NCBI RefSeq assembly: GCF_040436345.1
Contig: NC_133223.1
Coordinates: 17,957,113 to 18,021,112, forward strand
Direction of reading: 5' to 3'
Length of the DNA stretch: 64,000 bases
Source: Pagrus major
Taxonomy: Eukaryota; Chordata; Actinopteri; Spariformes; Sparidae
Shown here: piece by piece, positions 36,201 to 46,107 of the stretch
Position numbering within the stretch: position 1 is the first letter of the stretch
How the letters are laid out: each line of letters opens with the position of its first letter
Position numbers and translations under genes: made by a program
The notes under the pieces: generated by a model
The model's database searches: none
What the model saw: the letters and a program-made list of their open reading frames with translations, nothing else
What the model was told of the DNA's origin: nothing

Positions 36201-37185
36201 GCCACCTTAGGAAATACACTCGCTCAGTCCTTACTGTAAAAGAACCTTTGAGTTTTAGCTGAGCGCACTGCACTTACCACCAGTCATTAGTAGGAAATCA
36301 CTGATTCTAACAGGAAAGCTGTAAATACATTAAAAACCTTTAAGTATTAACCATCTATCTTAGACTAAAATTTTCATTATTTATTAATTTATCACATATT
36401 TTTTTCCTACAGTCCAAAACCAAAGGATGCTCAGATCACAATGCAATAAAAGTGGGAAAAAGCTGATCAACTGACCAGTTAATCGACCAACAGTTGCAAC
36501 ATTACCTCTCCTCCCTCAGTTTGACCTTACAGGCACATTTGCATCACAATTATAACTATTGTTTATTCACTTGTTGTCCTTGGGCTTATTCCCAGTTTAT
36601 ATTCAAAGCACCACGGGGAGACAGTAAACCTCTTTTTACAATAAGAACAAAAACAAGCTTAAACTGACCAAAAACACTATGGGCTTTGGTGGATACAGTA
36701 ACTTTTACAGGTTACTGCAATGCCAGTGGATGGAAATGAGTTTATAACTCTTACAAAGGTGGAATCCTTAATTTAAAAAAGATATTTCCTGCTCTGGATG
36801 AAGAAGTCATAACTTTAGACAAACAGAAATCAGGTGGAGGATCGTGAAAAGTTCAGATTTACTTCTGACAGTCATTTCTCTGAACCTGTCCGCTCAGGTG
36901 CTCTCATAACGGAGCTGCACTTCCGAACAATAACCACAAACAGATGAAAGATGTACATGAAAAGATTTGATGTAAAGTTAAAGACTTCACTCACAGTCTT
37001 TTATCCGGGTTGAGTTGCCGGTGCATGGCCAGAGAGAACCCGAACAGACTGCCCGGCTCTCCGTCCTTCCTGATGACATGACCGGTGTCCAGGTTGAAGG
37101 CGAGCACCAGAGTTGTCTCCAGTAAATAAGAATAAAATAAAAGTGCAGCAGAAGCGGCAGAGGGTCCTCCCTGCAGCAGCAGCAT
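17664..37185 (-). CDS. itga6: Integrin alpha-6, complete gene with A and B tails (1073 or 1092 aa)
   Basis: Laminin receptor chain pairing with beta-1 or beta-4. Exons in order: 37185-36995, 27972-27848, 27748-27669, 27578-27317, 27154-27023, 25530-25317, 25125-24932, 24846-24752, 23073-22946, 22857-22768, 22679-22618, 22523-22354, 21909-21766, 21666-21551, 21214-21052, 20875-20789, 20702-20623, 20536-20459, 20371-20269, 20182-20006, 19890-19801, 19717-19610, 19516-19418, 19311-19186, then 18448-18341 (A) or 17828-17664 (B). All junctions are GT-AG and in frame. Signal peptide about 1-29, then FNLDTG. Beta-propeller FG-GAP repeats include LLIGAPRARA, VVDLNGDG, VGAPYDD and calcium loop DLDSNSYPD; QWMGVTVQSQGPGGK is diagnostic. 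Furin site RTKRE (903-907) yields heavy and light chains. Transmembrane helix about 1015-1037, then CGFFKR. Lengths match human 6A and 6B (about 1073 and 1091). Nearest relatives are alpha-3 and alpha-7. Confidence 0.97.
18341..18448 (-). other. itga6: itga6 alternative exon A (A-type cytoplasmic tail)
   Basis: Encodes CGFFKRATKDEYDAAYHKAE, then IHVQPSDKDKLSAEA and a TGA stop (35 residues). This matches the human alpha-6A tail (DATYHKAEIHAQPSDKERLTSDA). It lies 512 bp upstream of exon B and 737 bp downstream of the transmembrane exon. Inclusion gives the A isoform. Human 6A ends in a short PDZ-ligand-like SDA; here the end is AEA, so PDZ binding may differ (inference). Confidence 0.95.
23074..24751. 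other. Large itga6 intron without recognised features
   Basis: This 1.7-kb intron separates two beta-propeller exons. It contains no supported exon, RNA gene or clear mobile element. Confidence 0.6.
25531..27022. other. itga6 intron of the X1/X2 region
   Basis: In mammals, alternatively spliced X1/X2 exons of alpha-6 and alpha-7 lie at this part of the beta-propeller. The exon 27154-27023 (IVRVEQKNNTLLEMG...PANSYLG) matches the common human form. I found no second candidate exon in this 1.5-kb intron. A SINE-like copy occupies its middle, and a G run lies near 26840. Confidence 0.5.
26465..26635 (-). mobile_element. Decayed tRNA-derived SINE
   Basis: On the minus strand the sequence reads GTGGCCCAGAGGTTAATGG, like a pol III box A. 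About 45 nt later comes CCCCGGTTTGTGTCC, a degenerate box B. A C/T-rich tail region (TTTGTGTCCTCTCTCTCTTC) follows, then a stretch resembling CAATAAATCC. This is the layout of common teleost tRNA-derived SINEs. Box B has decayed, so the copy is unlikely to be active. Confidence 0.6.
27781..27841. repeat. (GATA)n microsatellite
   Basis: About 15 perfect tetranucleotide units in the short itga6 intron between exons 2 and 3. The array fills more than half of that 99-bp intron and starts 7 bp beyond the exon 2 donor at 27847-27848. Repeat expansion here would change a very short intron. Confidence 0.97.
30131..30198. repeat. (CA)n microsatellite
   Basis: An uninterrupted CA run of about 68 bp in itga6 intron 1. 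It produces artificial Cys-Val or Thr-His frames that are not genes. Confidence 0.97.
30585..30730 (+). mobile_element. LINE (non-LTR retrotransposon) 3'-end remnant
   Basis: Sequence around CAGTCTGTTCACCCTGCTGC, then GATACAGGAGTATCCGCTG and CAGACTACGGAGCAGTTTC, matches the recurrent 3' part of fish LINE second reading frames as I remember them (…SVHPA…, then RTTRLRSSF-like when frames are switched). The reading frame is broken by indels. Only about 145 bp is left, so the clade is uncertain. Confidence 0.55.
31498..31800. mobile_element. AGAGCTGCAAC inverted-repeat family, copy
   Basis: Starts AGAGCTGCAACAATTAACTG and ends with GTTAGTTGCAGCCC, its inverted counterpart. The interior has the family phrases CCAGCTTCTCAAATGTCAG and TTTTATAGAC...AACTGAGAAAATAATC. 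About 300 bp and non-coding. Confidence 0.7.
32252..32592. mobile_element. AGAGCTGCAAC inverted-repeat family, fullest copy
   Basis: The left end AGAGCTGCAACTAACC and the right end TGTAATTGTTGGAGCTCT pair as inverted termini over about 14 bp. Internal phrases include TTTATCTTTTAGTCTATAAA and CTTGAAGTGATGTCTTTAAA. About 340 bp, no coding capacity. Used here as the reference copy when recognising the others. Confidence 0.75.
34108..34360. mobile_element. AGAGCTGCAAC family, diverged copy
   Basis: Starts AGAGCTGAAACAATTGGTCA; further on it shares the TTTCTTTGCTATTTTTTGATC and TTTATAGACCAGGG part of the family. The right terminus is not clear. Confidence 0.5.
35876..36190. mobile_element. AGAGCTGCAAC family, copy with strong ATCGATTAAT palindromes
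   Basis: Begins CTGCAGCGATTAATCGATAA and ends AATCGATAGATTAATTGATG. The interior contains TAAACTGAATAACTTTGGG and GACAAAACAAGACATTTGAA. The many ATCGATTAAT strings give it a strong fold-back character. About 310 bp. Confidence 0.7.
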
Positions 37186-37420
37186 CGCAGCGCACCTGTC
37201 CAGATGTGTCCGGTTATAGTCCAAAGTTGAGAGCCTGTGACCCCGCTGCTGCTCTGCGCTCAGCCCGGTGCCGTTTGACTGAAGGCGGCTGCTGCTGCTG
37301 GTGTCCCCGCCGGGCTGTGCGCCTCTGCTCCACAGCGCCCCCACCGGTCACCGAGAGGAACAGCAGCGCTGCGGGAGGCTGCCTGGTGAAGTAAAGGGAC
37401 ATTTTTTATTTTTTTACCAT
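37186..37420 (-). promoter_or_regulatory. itga6: itga6 5' UTR and core promoter region
   Basis: The 200 bp upstream of the itga6 start codon are GC-rich with many CpG and GC-box-like strings (CCGCCGGGCTG, GCGCCCCCACCGG), against a very AT-rich background, so a CpG-island promoter is likely. The frame is open further upstream (to 37344), but residues upstream of the chosen Met do not resemble a signal peptide, while MLLLQGG...LLETTLVLA does. The start was chosen for that reason. Confidence 0.55.
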
Positions 37421-37529
37421 AAGACTTTGAGGTAAATAATTAATATTGATTAATAATTGATAATAATTCAAAATGCCAGGCTAATTTAGTTAAACACAAT
37501 CAAGGGCAGATAGATAATGATAATAATAC

Positions 37530-37640
37530 ATTCAATCAATCTTTATTTGGATAGTGCCAATTCACAGCAAAAGATATCTCATGACACTTTCTAATCGGAG
37601 CAGGTCATAAAGCAGCAATGAACATGATAAAATCTGATCA
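37530..37640. repeat. Dispersed fish repeat fragment
   Basis: The phrases CAATCTTTATTTGGATAGTG and CTCATGACACTTTCTAATCG resemble a very widespread teleost repeat end (TTTATATAGCGCCAA...CTCAAGGCACTTT as remembered). The family name was not determined. Confidence 0.55.
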
Positions 37641-39480
37641 TCATGACAAAACTACATATGCTCTCTATTTAAAAATATTAGCTGTTTGTAGGGTCATCTC
37701 ATCTGTAGGCGGGCTCACAGAATGACAAACTCACATTTGTTTGATATGTAGTTTGATGAAATAAAGGCAATAGGTATAAAATATATCAGAATCTCAACAT
37801 AATCAGCTCAAATCCTCTTTCAAATACATCCAAGCTGAAAACAAGATTTTTATATGCCAGACTCAGGATTCCACAGAAACTAACGCAGACTCATCCCTGC
37901 TTTGCTCCTCATCTACTGCTGTTAAAGCTCACACATGAAATACATTTCTTTCCATTTATTTATCAACCAAGTTATTTTTGGTTCCCAGATAAGATACATG
38001 TATTACATAAGATTTATACTGCTGGCACAGAAGGTAAAACAAACAAACTGCTCTCTAAATGCCAAAGTTACTGATACAGACCGGAAAATGGGGCCAGGGA
38101 TGATTGAGCAAAACAAGAGCAGCAACAAGAGCAGCTTTGACATGATACATGATTCAAATACTAAATTCAAATTTCATCAACCTTCATACCATACATGGAA
38201 ATTTAAGTCCATAGGCCAGTTTTCTCCCTTTCCTTCTAAATTACTTATTTAATAGGGCAAAACACAAATGATAACAGCACAATGTGATGTGAAATAGGTA
38301 TTTTTTATTTCGTTGTATACTTGAAGGAGCTATGATCTTGGTTTTACTGGTCTTATACAAGAAGACAAATGATAAAGCAAAGGAGCAATGGTTGTTTTGC
38401 TATTTTAGTGGGGACAGATAAACAGCAAGTGTTACAGTCAGCTGGACAAATAAACCTCCCAAATTTGGCCAGACAAGGAGACAAGCTGCTGCAGGTCAGT
38501 AAAAGGCTGAGCTATCTTTGGAATAGTCAGAATTTCAGCCACTATCAGGATTCACTGGAAAAACGCTAACTTGCTGAATGACTTTAAATGGACAATATAT
38601 TCTGGTTTGGGGGTTGATCATCCATCCATGAAAAACTGACTAAAATATTAACAATGCTCTCATCAATAACACCTGCTAAGGAACATGTTCATAAATAAGT
38701 AATCGTAATACAGAGAAGATTTTCTGGCCCAACCCAACACTCCATATCAGGAGTTCATCTTTGTAGCTTTGATGATGTTGTGTTTGGAAAAATGTTTGAG
38801 AAATTATTCTGTAAAGAGCTACAGTAACTCTTCTCAAGGATCTGTTTCATAGCTCCTGAAAAGCTGGCATTTGGGAGTTTTGAGGTTTCCTCCCACCAGC
38901 AGCAGTGATATGAGCCGGCAGCTTTGTTATCATCCCAACCTGCAGGAAACATAAAACAGCTTCATTGTATCGCCCGCTCACTTTCCTCAATGTATCTGCT
39001 GATGTTTGATGCTGGTGTGAAGTTTGAACCAGTCTTGGCAACAATCAAACGACACAACATAACACAATGTGGGCATTGTTGTGGTTAGAAAGCCCTCTAC
39101 AAGTCTGTGTGTGCACGTTGGCAGGATGTGGCTGTGGGGGTGTATTAGGCTCTTAACCACATTCCTAATTGGAGCAAATGACTCAGGAGGTAGTGTAAGA
39201 TATGTGAATGGCATCTCTGTTGCTGAGGGTTTGGTCACAGATGCATCAAATCTTAACACATCACAGGCAGTTAACACATCACTGACTTGTTGTTGAGGGA
39301 AAGTAGCCAAGTACTTTAAATCAAGTTTCCACTGTTATTTTTTTAATTAAAATTTCATATAAAAAGCCAAATCAGTTTATGAAATACATTATGTTAAATA
39401 TTAAACCAGTGGCTGGTCTAGTTTAGCCCTTTTGTCATGTCTCATCTGACTTGTTGACTTTTCTATTCTAAACTTTTTGG
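37641..39480. other. Intergenic sequence, no recognised feature
   Basis: AT-rich spacer between itga6 and dlx2. Short open frames are present but show no codon-level conservation signature or known motif. Confidence 0.5.
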
Positions 39481-39485
39481 ATGGT

Positions 39486-39726
39486 TTCATGGTTCTCAAA
39501 GTGGGGTCTAGGGAACCCCATGGGGTTCTGAGAGGGTTCCAGGGGGTCCCCAGCATAATAGGGATTAATCATGTAACACGATGACTGAATGTACTGAGTA
39601 TTTTGGTCATGGGTTTCATAAACCTACTGTAATAAAATATGTAAAAGCAAAAATCTTATCAGATGGGGGTGGCCTTGTATCAGTTTAGGGGTCATTGACA
39701 TGAACAAGTATGAGAATCACTGGTTC
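39486..39726. mobile_element. hAT-type MITE with CAGTGGTTCTCAAA-like ends
   Basis: The left end TGGTTCTCAAAGTGGGGTC and the right end TATGAGAATCACTGGTTC are inverted counterparts of the CAGTGRTTCTCA terminus typical of hAT-derived MITEs. The interior has AGGGGGTCCCCAGCATAAT. About 240 bp and non-coding. Confidence 0.65.
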
Positions 39727-39799
39727 AACTCCCAAGAAGATCAAATGATTGTGTTTAAGAGTCCAAGAATACTGAAAAGTCCTCATTAATTGGTTCAGT

Positions 39800-39872
39800 C
39801 TCGACCCCTTGGATTTATTATGTGACCTTTGGAGGGGTCCGACCCCTTGGTTGGGAGTCATTATATTAACTT
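39800..39872. mobile_element. Fragment of a second hAT-type MITE
   Basis: TCGACCCCTTGGATTTATTA and GGGGTCCGACCCCTTGGTTG, then GGGAGTCATTATA, resemble one end of the CAGTGGTTCCCAACC-type element. It lies about 75 bp from the previous MITE. Confidence 0.5.
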
Positions 39873-40781
39873 TCAGACTTAAGGTCGTTTTTTTTCTCCT
39901 GATTTTTTTTTTCACGTTTTCACAGATGAAAAAAAATGAGGAACTTAGAAAGATTATCCAGGCAAAAAAGAGAGAAGAATTCCACCAGATCAGAAGTCAT
40001 AAACACAGGAGAGAAAATAATTTAGATCAGACTTAGAAAATGGATCACCAGATTATTATATTGATGGTAATCTTGATGAGCCAATCAAAACAAATTAAAA
40101 TGATTTTAAATTGTTTTTATGGACCAATACATGTCATATCTTGTATATTCTGGGATATATAGCCTGAGCTTATTTGCAGCGCATTTTTATTTATTTTTAA
40201 AGGAGATACAATAGAGAGAAAACAAATGTAACTACATCAGTGCATGCTTGCAAAACTGTAAATCCCTGCTGGGCGATTTTTGTTGATGACACAAAGCATG
40301 TTTCCTCAGATGATCATCTCATTTATGTGATTAGATCTGATAAATCTACAGAACAAAAACATCAGGGTTTGCTCAGTCTGGTCTGTGTGTGTGTGTCCTT
40401 GTGAGTGATAAGGTGTGTAACTGCCTTCACCTGGTTTCACCCAGCCACACAAGCAGTACTTTCATGTCCACTTTTGCCCTGGGTGGTTGTGTAACTCGAG
40501 CTGTGTGAGGAGGTGAAGCTGCTCGGCCTCGTATTGTCTCAGGTCATTGGGAATGGAGAAACCGGAGAGACGGTGAAGGTTGAGCAGGTGGACCCCTGCA
40601 GGTGACGAGGCCTTTCTTCACAGATTAGCTGCACTTTTGTACTGACAAAATGAACGCTGACTTGAGAAAGATCTGTTTGGCCCCGAGGTCAAATCACTGA
40701 TGAACGTATTGAGTTTCATTTGAGACCCAAAGCCCTTTTCTAATGCTATCCACGTTCATAGTCCACAGGTTTGATGAGGCC

Positions 40782-41119
40782 AATTTAAAGCAACATTATG
40801 TAACTTTTTTAACTTTAAAATAACAGCTTCAAAATCATGTTGATGGCACAGTGTCTTGTAATAGGGTGAATGGTGTCTCTGTCTCAGCCACTCTGCACCC
40901 TCTATTACTTGTTTCTGCACTATGTAACTTCAGTGAGATAGCAGGATACATGTTTACTTCAAACATACAAGTCATACAAGTTTTCAACACATAACTATGA
41001 CATGATGAGTTTTGTTTGTAGTTTGGATTTGTTTTTACAACAGTGGTGTTGCACTCAAAAACTGTGGGGGGCGCCAAATTGCACAAAGTGTCAATTTCTA
41101 TATAATGTTGCTTTAAATT
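40782..41119. mobile_element. MITE with perfect 18-bp terminal inverted repeats
   Basis: The left end AATTTAAAGCAACATTAT (40782-40799) is the exact reverse complement of ATAATGTTGCTTTAAATT (41102-41119). Total length 338 bp, no coding capacity. The intact ends suggest fairly recent insertion compared with its neighbours. Confidence 0.85.
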
Positions 41120-41165
41120 TCAAATGTGAGACTGTTTTTGTTTAGATTCTGTTGAGATGTACATG

Positions 41166-42020
41166 GTTAATTATTGTCAATAGTTGGATTTCAATCATTT
41201 GCCACTTGCCTACTTAAATAATTGGATTTTAGAAGCTCTGAAACTCAAACTCTAGTGAGACAGAAGGACCAGCTCCTCAAGTTTCACAATAATGAAGTCA
41301 ACATAACAGAGACTGGTGGAGGAAACCAAACCCAAAAGTTATCAGAGAGGCAAGGAAGCATGCCCCAAATGCACAGTTGGCATTGGCACTGTGTGGTGTG
41401 CCAAGGCGTAAAACCTCAACTAACAATGCAATGCAAACATACGGATGTTGTTACTTTTAATTGAGGCCTTCTTAGGCCCAGTCTTATCGATAATGACATG
41501 GCATGTAAAATTTATTACATTTCATGTTGACTTAGGAATCCTGTGAGGATTTCTAGACAACTCATGCCATCTTTAGCAGAGATCGGAGAGTTGTATCAGT
41601 GGTAATGGCTGGATTTTACTGATTTGCCACCTTCATGCTGAAATGATCAAGTTTTAGAGGCTGTGAAACTCAAACCCTGGAGAGACAGAAGGACCAGCTC
41701 CTTAAGTTTCAATGTAATGAAGTCAACATAACAGAGACTGTTAGAGGAAACCAAACCCAATTGTTATTGGAGAGGCAAGGAAACATGCCCAAAATGCACA
41801 GCTGGTGTAGGCATTTTTTTGGCCTGGTGTGCAAGACATGAGGCCATACCACTGACCACAATGCAAAGTTATAACACATGTCTGCTGATGCTTTAAATAT
41901 CAGACTTCTGGCTCAAGTCTGTGCCAAATCCTATTAATAATTACATTTCTACAGCACACAGACGCATGTAAAATTGACCACATATCATGCTGATTTTTCT
42001 AAATCTTAAGTTATATTATT
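41166..42020. repeat. Diverged tandem duplication, unit about 420 bp
   Basis: Two direct copies are recognisable. Shared strings include GACAGAAGGACCAGCTCCT (near 41259 and 41684), AATGAAGTCAACATAACAGA, GGAAACCAAACCCAA and GAGAGGCAAGGAA. The pieces before and after also align (GATTTGCCAC, GCATGTAAAATT). Period about 425 bp. No coding frame is conserved across both copies, and the source sequence was not recognised. Confidence 0.8.
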
Positions 42021-42918
42021 ACTAATCTGACTCTACGAACAAATCTGTGGTTACATGTTCTAAAATATGAATGGAAAAAAGGAAAATTGAGATATAGGGA
42101 GGTACATCTGGACCTGCAGCAGGTTCTGAGACTTGAATTAATGTCTTTGATTCAATCTGGAGGGTGACTGTATCCAAAAATACAGAAGAGAGACCTCTCA
42201 GTGTTTAGCCGTTGAGGTACATGGATGCTGAGTGAAAGCAGAGGTTGTGTCTGCATCAGTGGCTGTGTGAAGCTCGGCGTTAAATCATACTGTGTGAAAG
42301 TGCAAGCAGCTGATCCTGGTCCTGTTGTGACAGTGGCGTGGTCCTTTGTCGGGAGACCATCCACAGTAAATCTGTTCCACTCCCCTCTCACAAAGGGCTG
42401 CTTCCATTTATGGCTCCTGGGTGGGGGTGTGTGTGCTGCTGAAACAACAATGAAGGGAGCAGGACCTCGCAGACCTCTCTGAATTCTTTCTCAGGCAGGC
42501 CGTGCAGATGACACAGGGAATTCTGGGGATTCCTTTGTTATCCCTGCAAAGTGCAGAGCCTCCACAGTGAAGGAATTCCCTCCAGGATGTACAATCATGT
42601 CATGACAATCATTTCATACAGCAGGCAGGAAATTTACTTGAGTTGAAAGCATGTCTTTCAATTCTTTAATTTCAGTGAAGGGTATTTTTACTTTTTTTTT
42701 TTTGCCAAAGAGGTTGTGGACATTTTCAAAACTGTTGGGGACCATGCAATGGGGCAGAAACTAACAATAATTTTCATTCACGATTTATCGTTCAGTCTAT
42801 AAAATGTAAAAAACAAAAGGTGAATAATTCTCATTGCAATTTCCCAGAGCCCAAAGTGAACTTTCAAACAGCTTCTTTTGTCAACCCAATAGTCCAAAAC
42901 CTAAATATATGGAAGCAT

Positions 42919-44036
42919 ATTGCTGCCACACCCGAAAAAGGGGCTCATGTTATAATGTAAAAGTTTATTGTTATAACATCACACTATAAGACGATATTTT
43001 CACATTATTACAAATGACAAATTATAACATGTTATAATAAGACATTTTTTTCATTATAACAATAGACTACTAATTTAGTGAACAGGTGAAATGTTCCATG
43101 TTTTGTAACGTTGTATCACGTCAGAACATAAAACGTTTCACAGGATATTTTCATGTTACATTATCACAATATAACATTATAACATTTAGTGCTATAGCAA
43201 TTTATGTTATCACATTATAACATGAAATGTTTCACGTTAAACAATATAAATAGAATATTGTTATAACAAGAAAAGTTTCTTGTTTTAATGTGTTATATAA
43301 TATATTGCTATAAAGCGAATAACAAATGTTATAGTGTGAATAACTATCATGATTCTGGTTCTGCGTTTATGGTTTCCTGTTTTATTTTGTAATTTTGCCC
43401 TCATGTGTCGTGTGTTGCTTTCATTTCCACCTATTGTGTCATTTTCCCTCCTGTTTTCTTGCTGTCCACACCTGCTCTGCTTCTCCCTCTTTAGCCTTTC
43501 CCTCATTTCTGTGTCTTCAGCATTTCCAGCCCATCACCCCCTTCCCTGTTTCTAGTGTTTTTCCGTCTATTTCCCTCACCTGTGTTGCTCCATCTCACTC
43601 CACCTGCACCTCATCCCCTCGTTAGTTGTGTGTGTATATAGTCTTTGTGCTCCCGCTTGTCTTTGTTCAGTTCGTTCCTGTGTAACCACCCTGTGTTACT
43701 CACCAGTGTTATGGGTTCTGTTTTTTGTTCCTGGCTTTATGTTTCTGCTAAACTCTCATTATTACTGGTTTGAACTTTGCTTTTGATTTGTGCTTTGTTT
43801 TAGTTTTTTGTTTGCTACTTTGTAATTAGGCGTTTTTGCATTTCTTGGTTTTTGGATTATTTCAGTTTTAGTTAATAGAGCTCGCCTTTTGTTTCTTAAT
43901 CCTGCCTGCCTCCCGTGCGTTTCTGCGTTTAGGTCCTCACGTTTTCACAAAGTGTAACAAATAACAGTGGTTATAACGATAAACTTTTCATGTTATAATG
44001 ATACTTTTTATTTTTCTGGCGTGGCAGCAATAAGTT
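42919..44036. mobile_element. TIR transposon inserted in an older repeat
   Basis: The left end ATTGCTGCCACACCCGAAAA and the right end, read in reverse as ATTGCTGCCACGCCAGAAAA, are inverted termini. The mirrored interior ATGTTATAATG / GTTATAACG strings continue the fold-back. The subterminal parts consist of repeated TTATAACAT-type motifs. The element itself contains a further insertion at about 43340-43965. No transposase frame is visible. Confidence 0.75.
43340..43965. mobile_element. Pyrimidine-rich element nested inside the TIR transposon
   Basis: Base composition changes abruptly from AT-rich to C/T-rich: many TTTCC, CACCTG and TTGTTC strings, a TATATAGTC near 43635, and GTGCGTTTCTGCGTTTAGG near the end. 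This resembles the pol II promoter-like tail repeats seen with fish transposons (remembered, not verified). Borders are approximate and no clear target duplication was seen. Confidence 0.5.
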
Positions 44037-44205
44037 GCCTTACAAAGACTCTTCATTACGATCGTAAATAACAAAGAAAAGCTGCAAATTCTCACATTTA
44101 AGGAGCTGGAACCAGCAAAAGTTCGAATATTATTATATTATTATATTAAAAATAATTTTCTTTAGATAGATTCATCGATTAATTGACTTATTGTTGCTCT
44201 GACGT

Positions 44206-46100
44206 GCAATCATTAATTTTTTTTAAAAAAGCATAACAATTAGGTAATGGCATTATCGTACAACAGATCATGTTCTGCCTTTCTTTTTCTGAATGTAAAA
44301 TGTACTTTCCTAGTGAACTGTAGCAAAATCAAGCATTTAGCTGTAATCTTTAACACTGATTGTCCCATTGTGGAGCATCAAGCATTAACCTCACATCTGT
44401 TATTGGCTCCAAACTGAACACTTCCTTCCAATTGTTATTGTCGTGCCTGTGCTCGTCATTAAAGCCTTTGTTGTTAAAAATAACTCCTCTCCAGGGGAAA
44501 AGCCGCCATGACTAACACTTAGGAAACACATGCTCCATCATGAACACCACGCTGAGGGTTTCCAACTCCACTTATGTCCGGAGCCACGCAGTACACGCTC
44601 AACCTTTCAGAGGGAGAGGTCAAGAAACACTTGGTCAATCATTTCCATGTTTGGGAGAAGCGTGTTTTATTTGCTGACTCAGTGTCTTGGGCTTAAAAAC
44701 ATTCAGGATAAACCCGCCACAGTTGCTTTGGTTTGTTTGGAAGCGTTTCATGGAGGTGTTTAAACTTGTAAGCCAAAGCTGGAGAACTTGCAGTTATGTG
44801 ATTCGACTAAAAGGGAGAGTTGCCAAGGTGATGAATGCTCCAATAGACCCAGCAGGAGACCAGAGGAGAGAATCCACCAAGAGCCAAATCACTCGACTTG
44901 AGCTAGAAACCTGCCTGCATTACACACAACAGGGCCATTACTACCCCATTGAGTACAGGACATTATGATAAACAATCTTACATCCATTTATCATATGCAG
45001 GTTAAAAAAAAGTACACTGACATACTATTATGTGTCATCAGGTATACTGTAAAATTAGATACTACTTTTATACTTGGGTACCTTCATTAAAAAGCAGGAA
45101 GCAAAATTTGGGGGGTTTAAGCTGATGTCTTGTTCACTCACTCTCACAAAGTAAAAATTTCAAAATTGGTCAGTATCACCAATTAAAATACAGGGTCTCA
45201 AGTGCCAATGACCATCAGAACCTGGGTATTATCTTTGAGCATCTGTTGTGTCAACTAATCAAGATGGTGGCCACACAGAGACCATACAGAAGAAGAGCAA
45301 ACAAGAGTTTAATAGCGAAAACCAAAAGCTGTGTTAGAGTGAGAAGGAAGTATAACGTTTGTCTCTGTTGTAGTGTGTGTGCAAGGTCAAATTCTGGCCA
45401 ACTTCTGTTAGCTTTCCTACTAAGATCATTAAAACAGCATTATCATTGTTCTACACACAATTGATTATGGGGAAGAACGCACTATAACCTGATCTCTTCA
45501 GGTTTGTTTAGGATGTCAGACTTTACTCTTTGTCCTGAAATCAATAACAGTTTGAATTGAATGAGTCAATAATCAGTGGAACATCCGTTCTCGGTGTGAA
45601 GAGTTGTCCTCCCCTCTGGCTGCACTCCTGTACTTCCATTATATTGTAACTTTTGCAGTGGACAGTGCCATTGTCATTGTAAACAGATAGTAGACACTGT
45701 GCGGTGTTGAAAAGATCTGAGCTTTTGTTTGCCTTTTGAGCATCTGCAACACAAAAAACAAGATAACAGATGCTGAGGATCAATAACTCCACTGAATGTC
45801 AGGGTTGTTATCTTTCACAACGACTTCCTGTTTTGTGCACTTTGATTCCTCAAGACATAAATGTCAATATCAGCCGCTGTTGTCAATTCATGAGCACTCC
45901 ACACAACCTTATAATGGGAACAGAGAGGCTGACGTTACATACAGGCTGCAATCCCACATTGAGTGAAACAGGCTACCTCATAATTATATGGACTGTGTTA
46001 TATGCTGCCTATAGCAAAATGTCTCCAAAATGAGTATGAAATGTTTCTTTCTTTGCTTGTTCACTAACTTATGATTCAATACTTTGTGTTCTCTGTTCAT
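44206..46100. other. Intergenic sequence with one unexplained frame
   Basis: No gene was established. Contains the minus-strand frame at 45541-45792, treated separately, and otherwise AT-rich sequence. Confidence 0.5.
45541..45792 (-). other. Unrecognised open frame with a strong splice-acceptor context
   Basis: An 83-residue minus-strand frame starts with a hydrophobic stretch (MELLILSICYLVFCVADAQK) and contains four cysteines after it. Just upstream of DAQK the DNA reads TTTTTTGTGTTGCAG, a textbook acceptor, so the hydrophobic start may simply be translated intron and the true exon may begin at ATGCTCAAAAGG (about 45746 downward). No family was recognised. It may be a lone exon of a lost gene, a retro-element piece or chance. 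Confidence 0.25.
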
Positions 46101-46107
46101 ACTTACA

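Larger units (their letters stand above)
27973..36994. other. First intron of itga6 (9.0 kb)
   Basis: This intron separates the signal-peptide exon from the rest of the gene. No coding exon was recognised. It contains a CA microsatellite, a LINE remnant and at least four copies of the AGAGCTGCAAC inverted-repeat family, listed separately. The rest is AT-rich unique-looking sequence. Long first introns often carry enhancers, but none could be identified. Confidence 0.6.
42755..44205. mobile_element. AGAGCTGCAAC family copy split by a later insertion
   Basis: The left half 42755-42915 (TTTATCGTTCAGTCTATAAA; TTTCCCAGAGCCCAAAGTG; AGCTTCTTTTGTCAACCC) and the right half about 44045-44205 (AAATTCTCACATTTAAGGAG; CTGGAACCAGCAAAAG; ATTAATTGACTTATTGTTG) together make one copy of the family when compared with 32252-32592. 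The intervening 1.1 kb is a separate TIR element. Confidence 0.75.

Noticed and set aside
36991-37344. Longer N-terminus of itga6 starting at an upstream alternative start
   Set aside because: The extra residues are Gly/Ser/Gln-rich and would bury the signal peptide. The ATG at 37185 gives a proper secretory signal.
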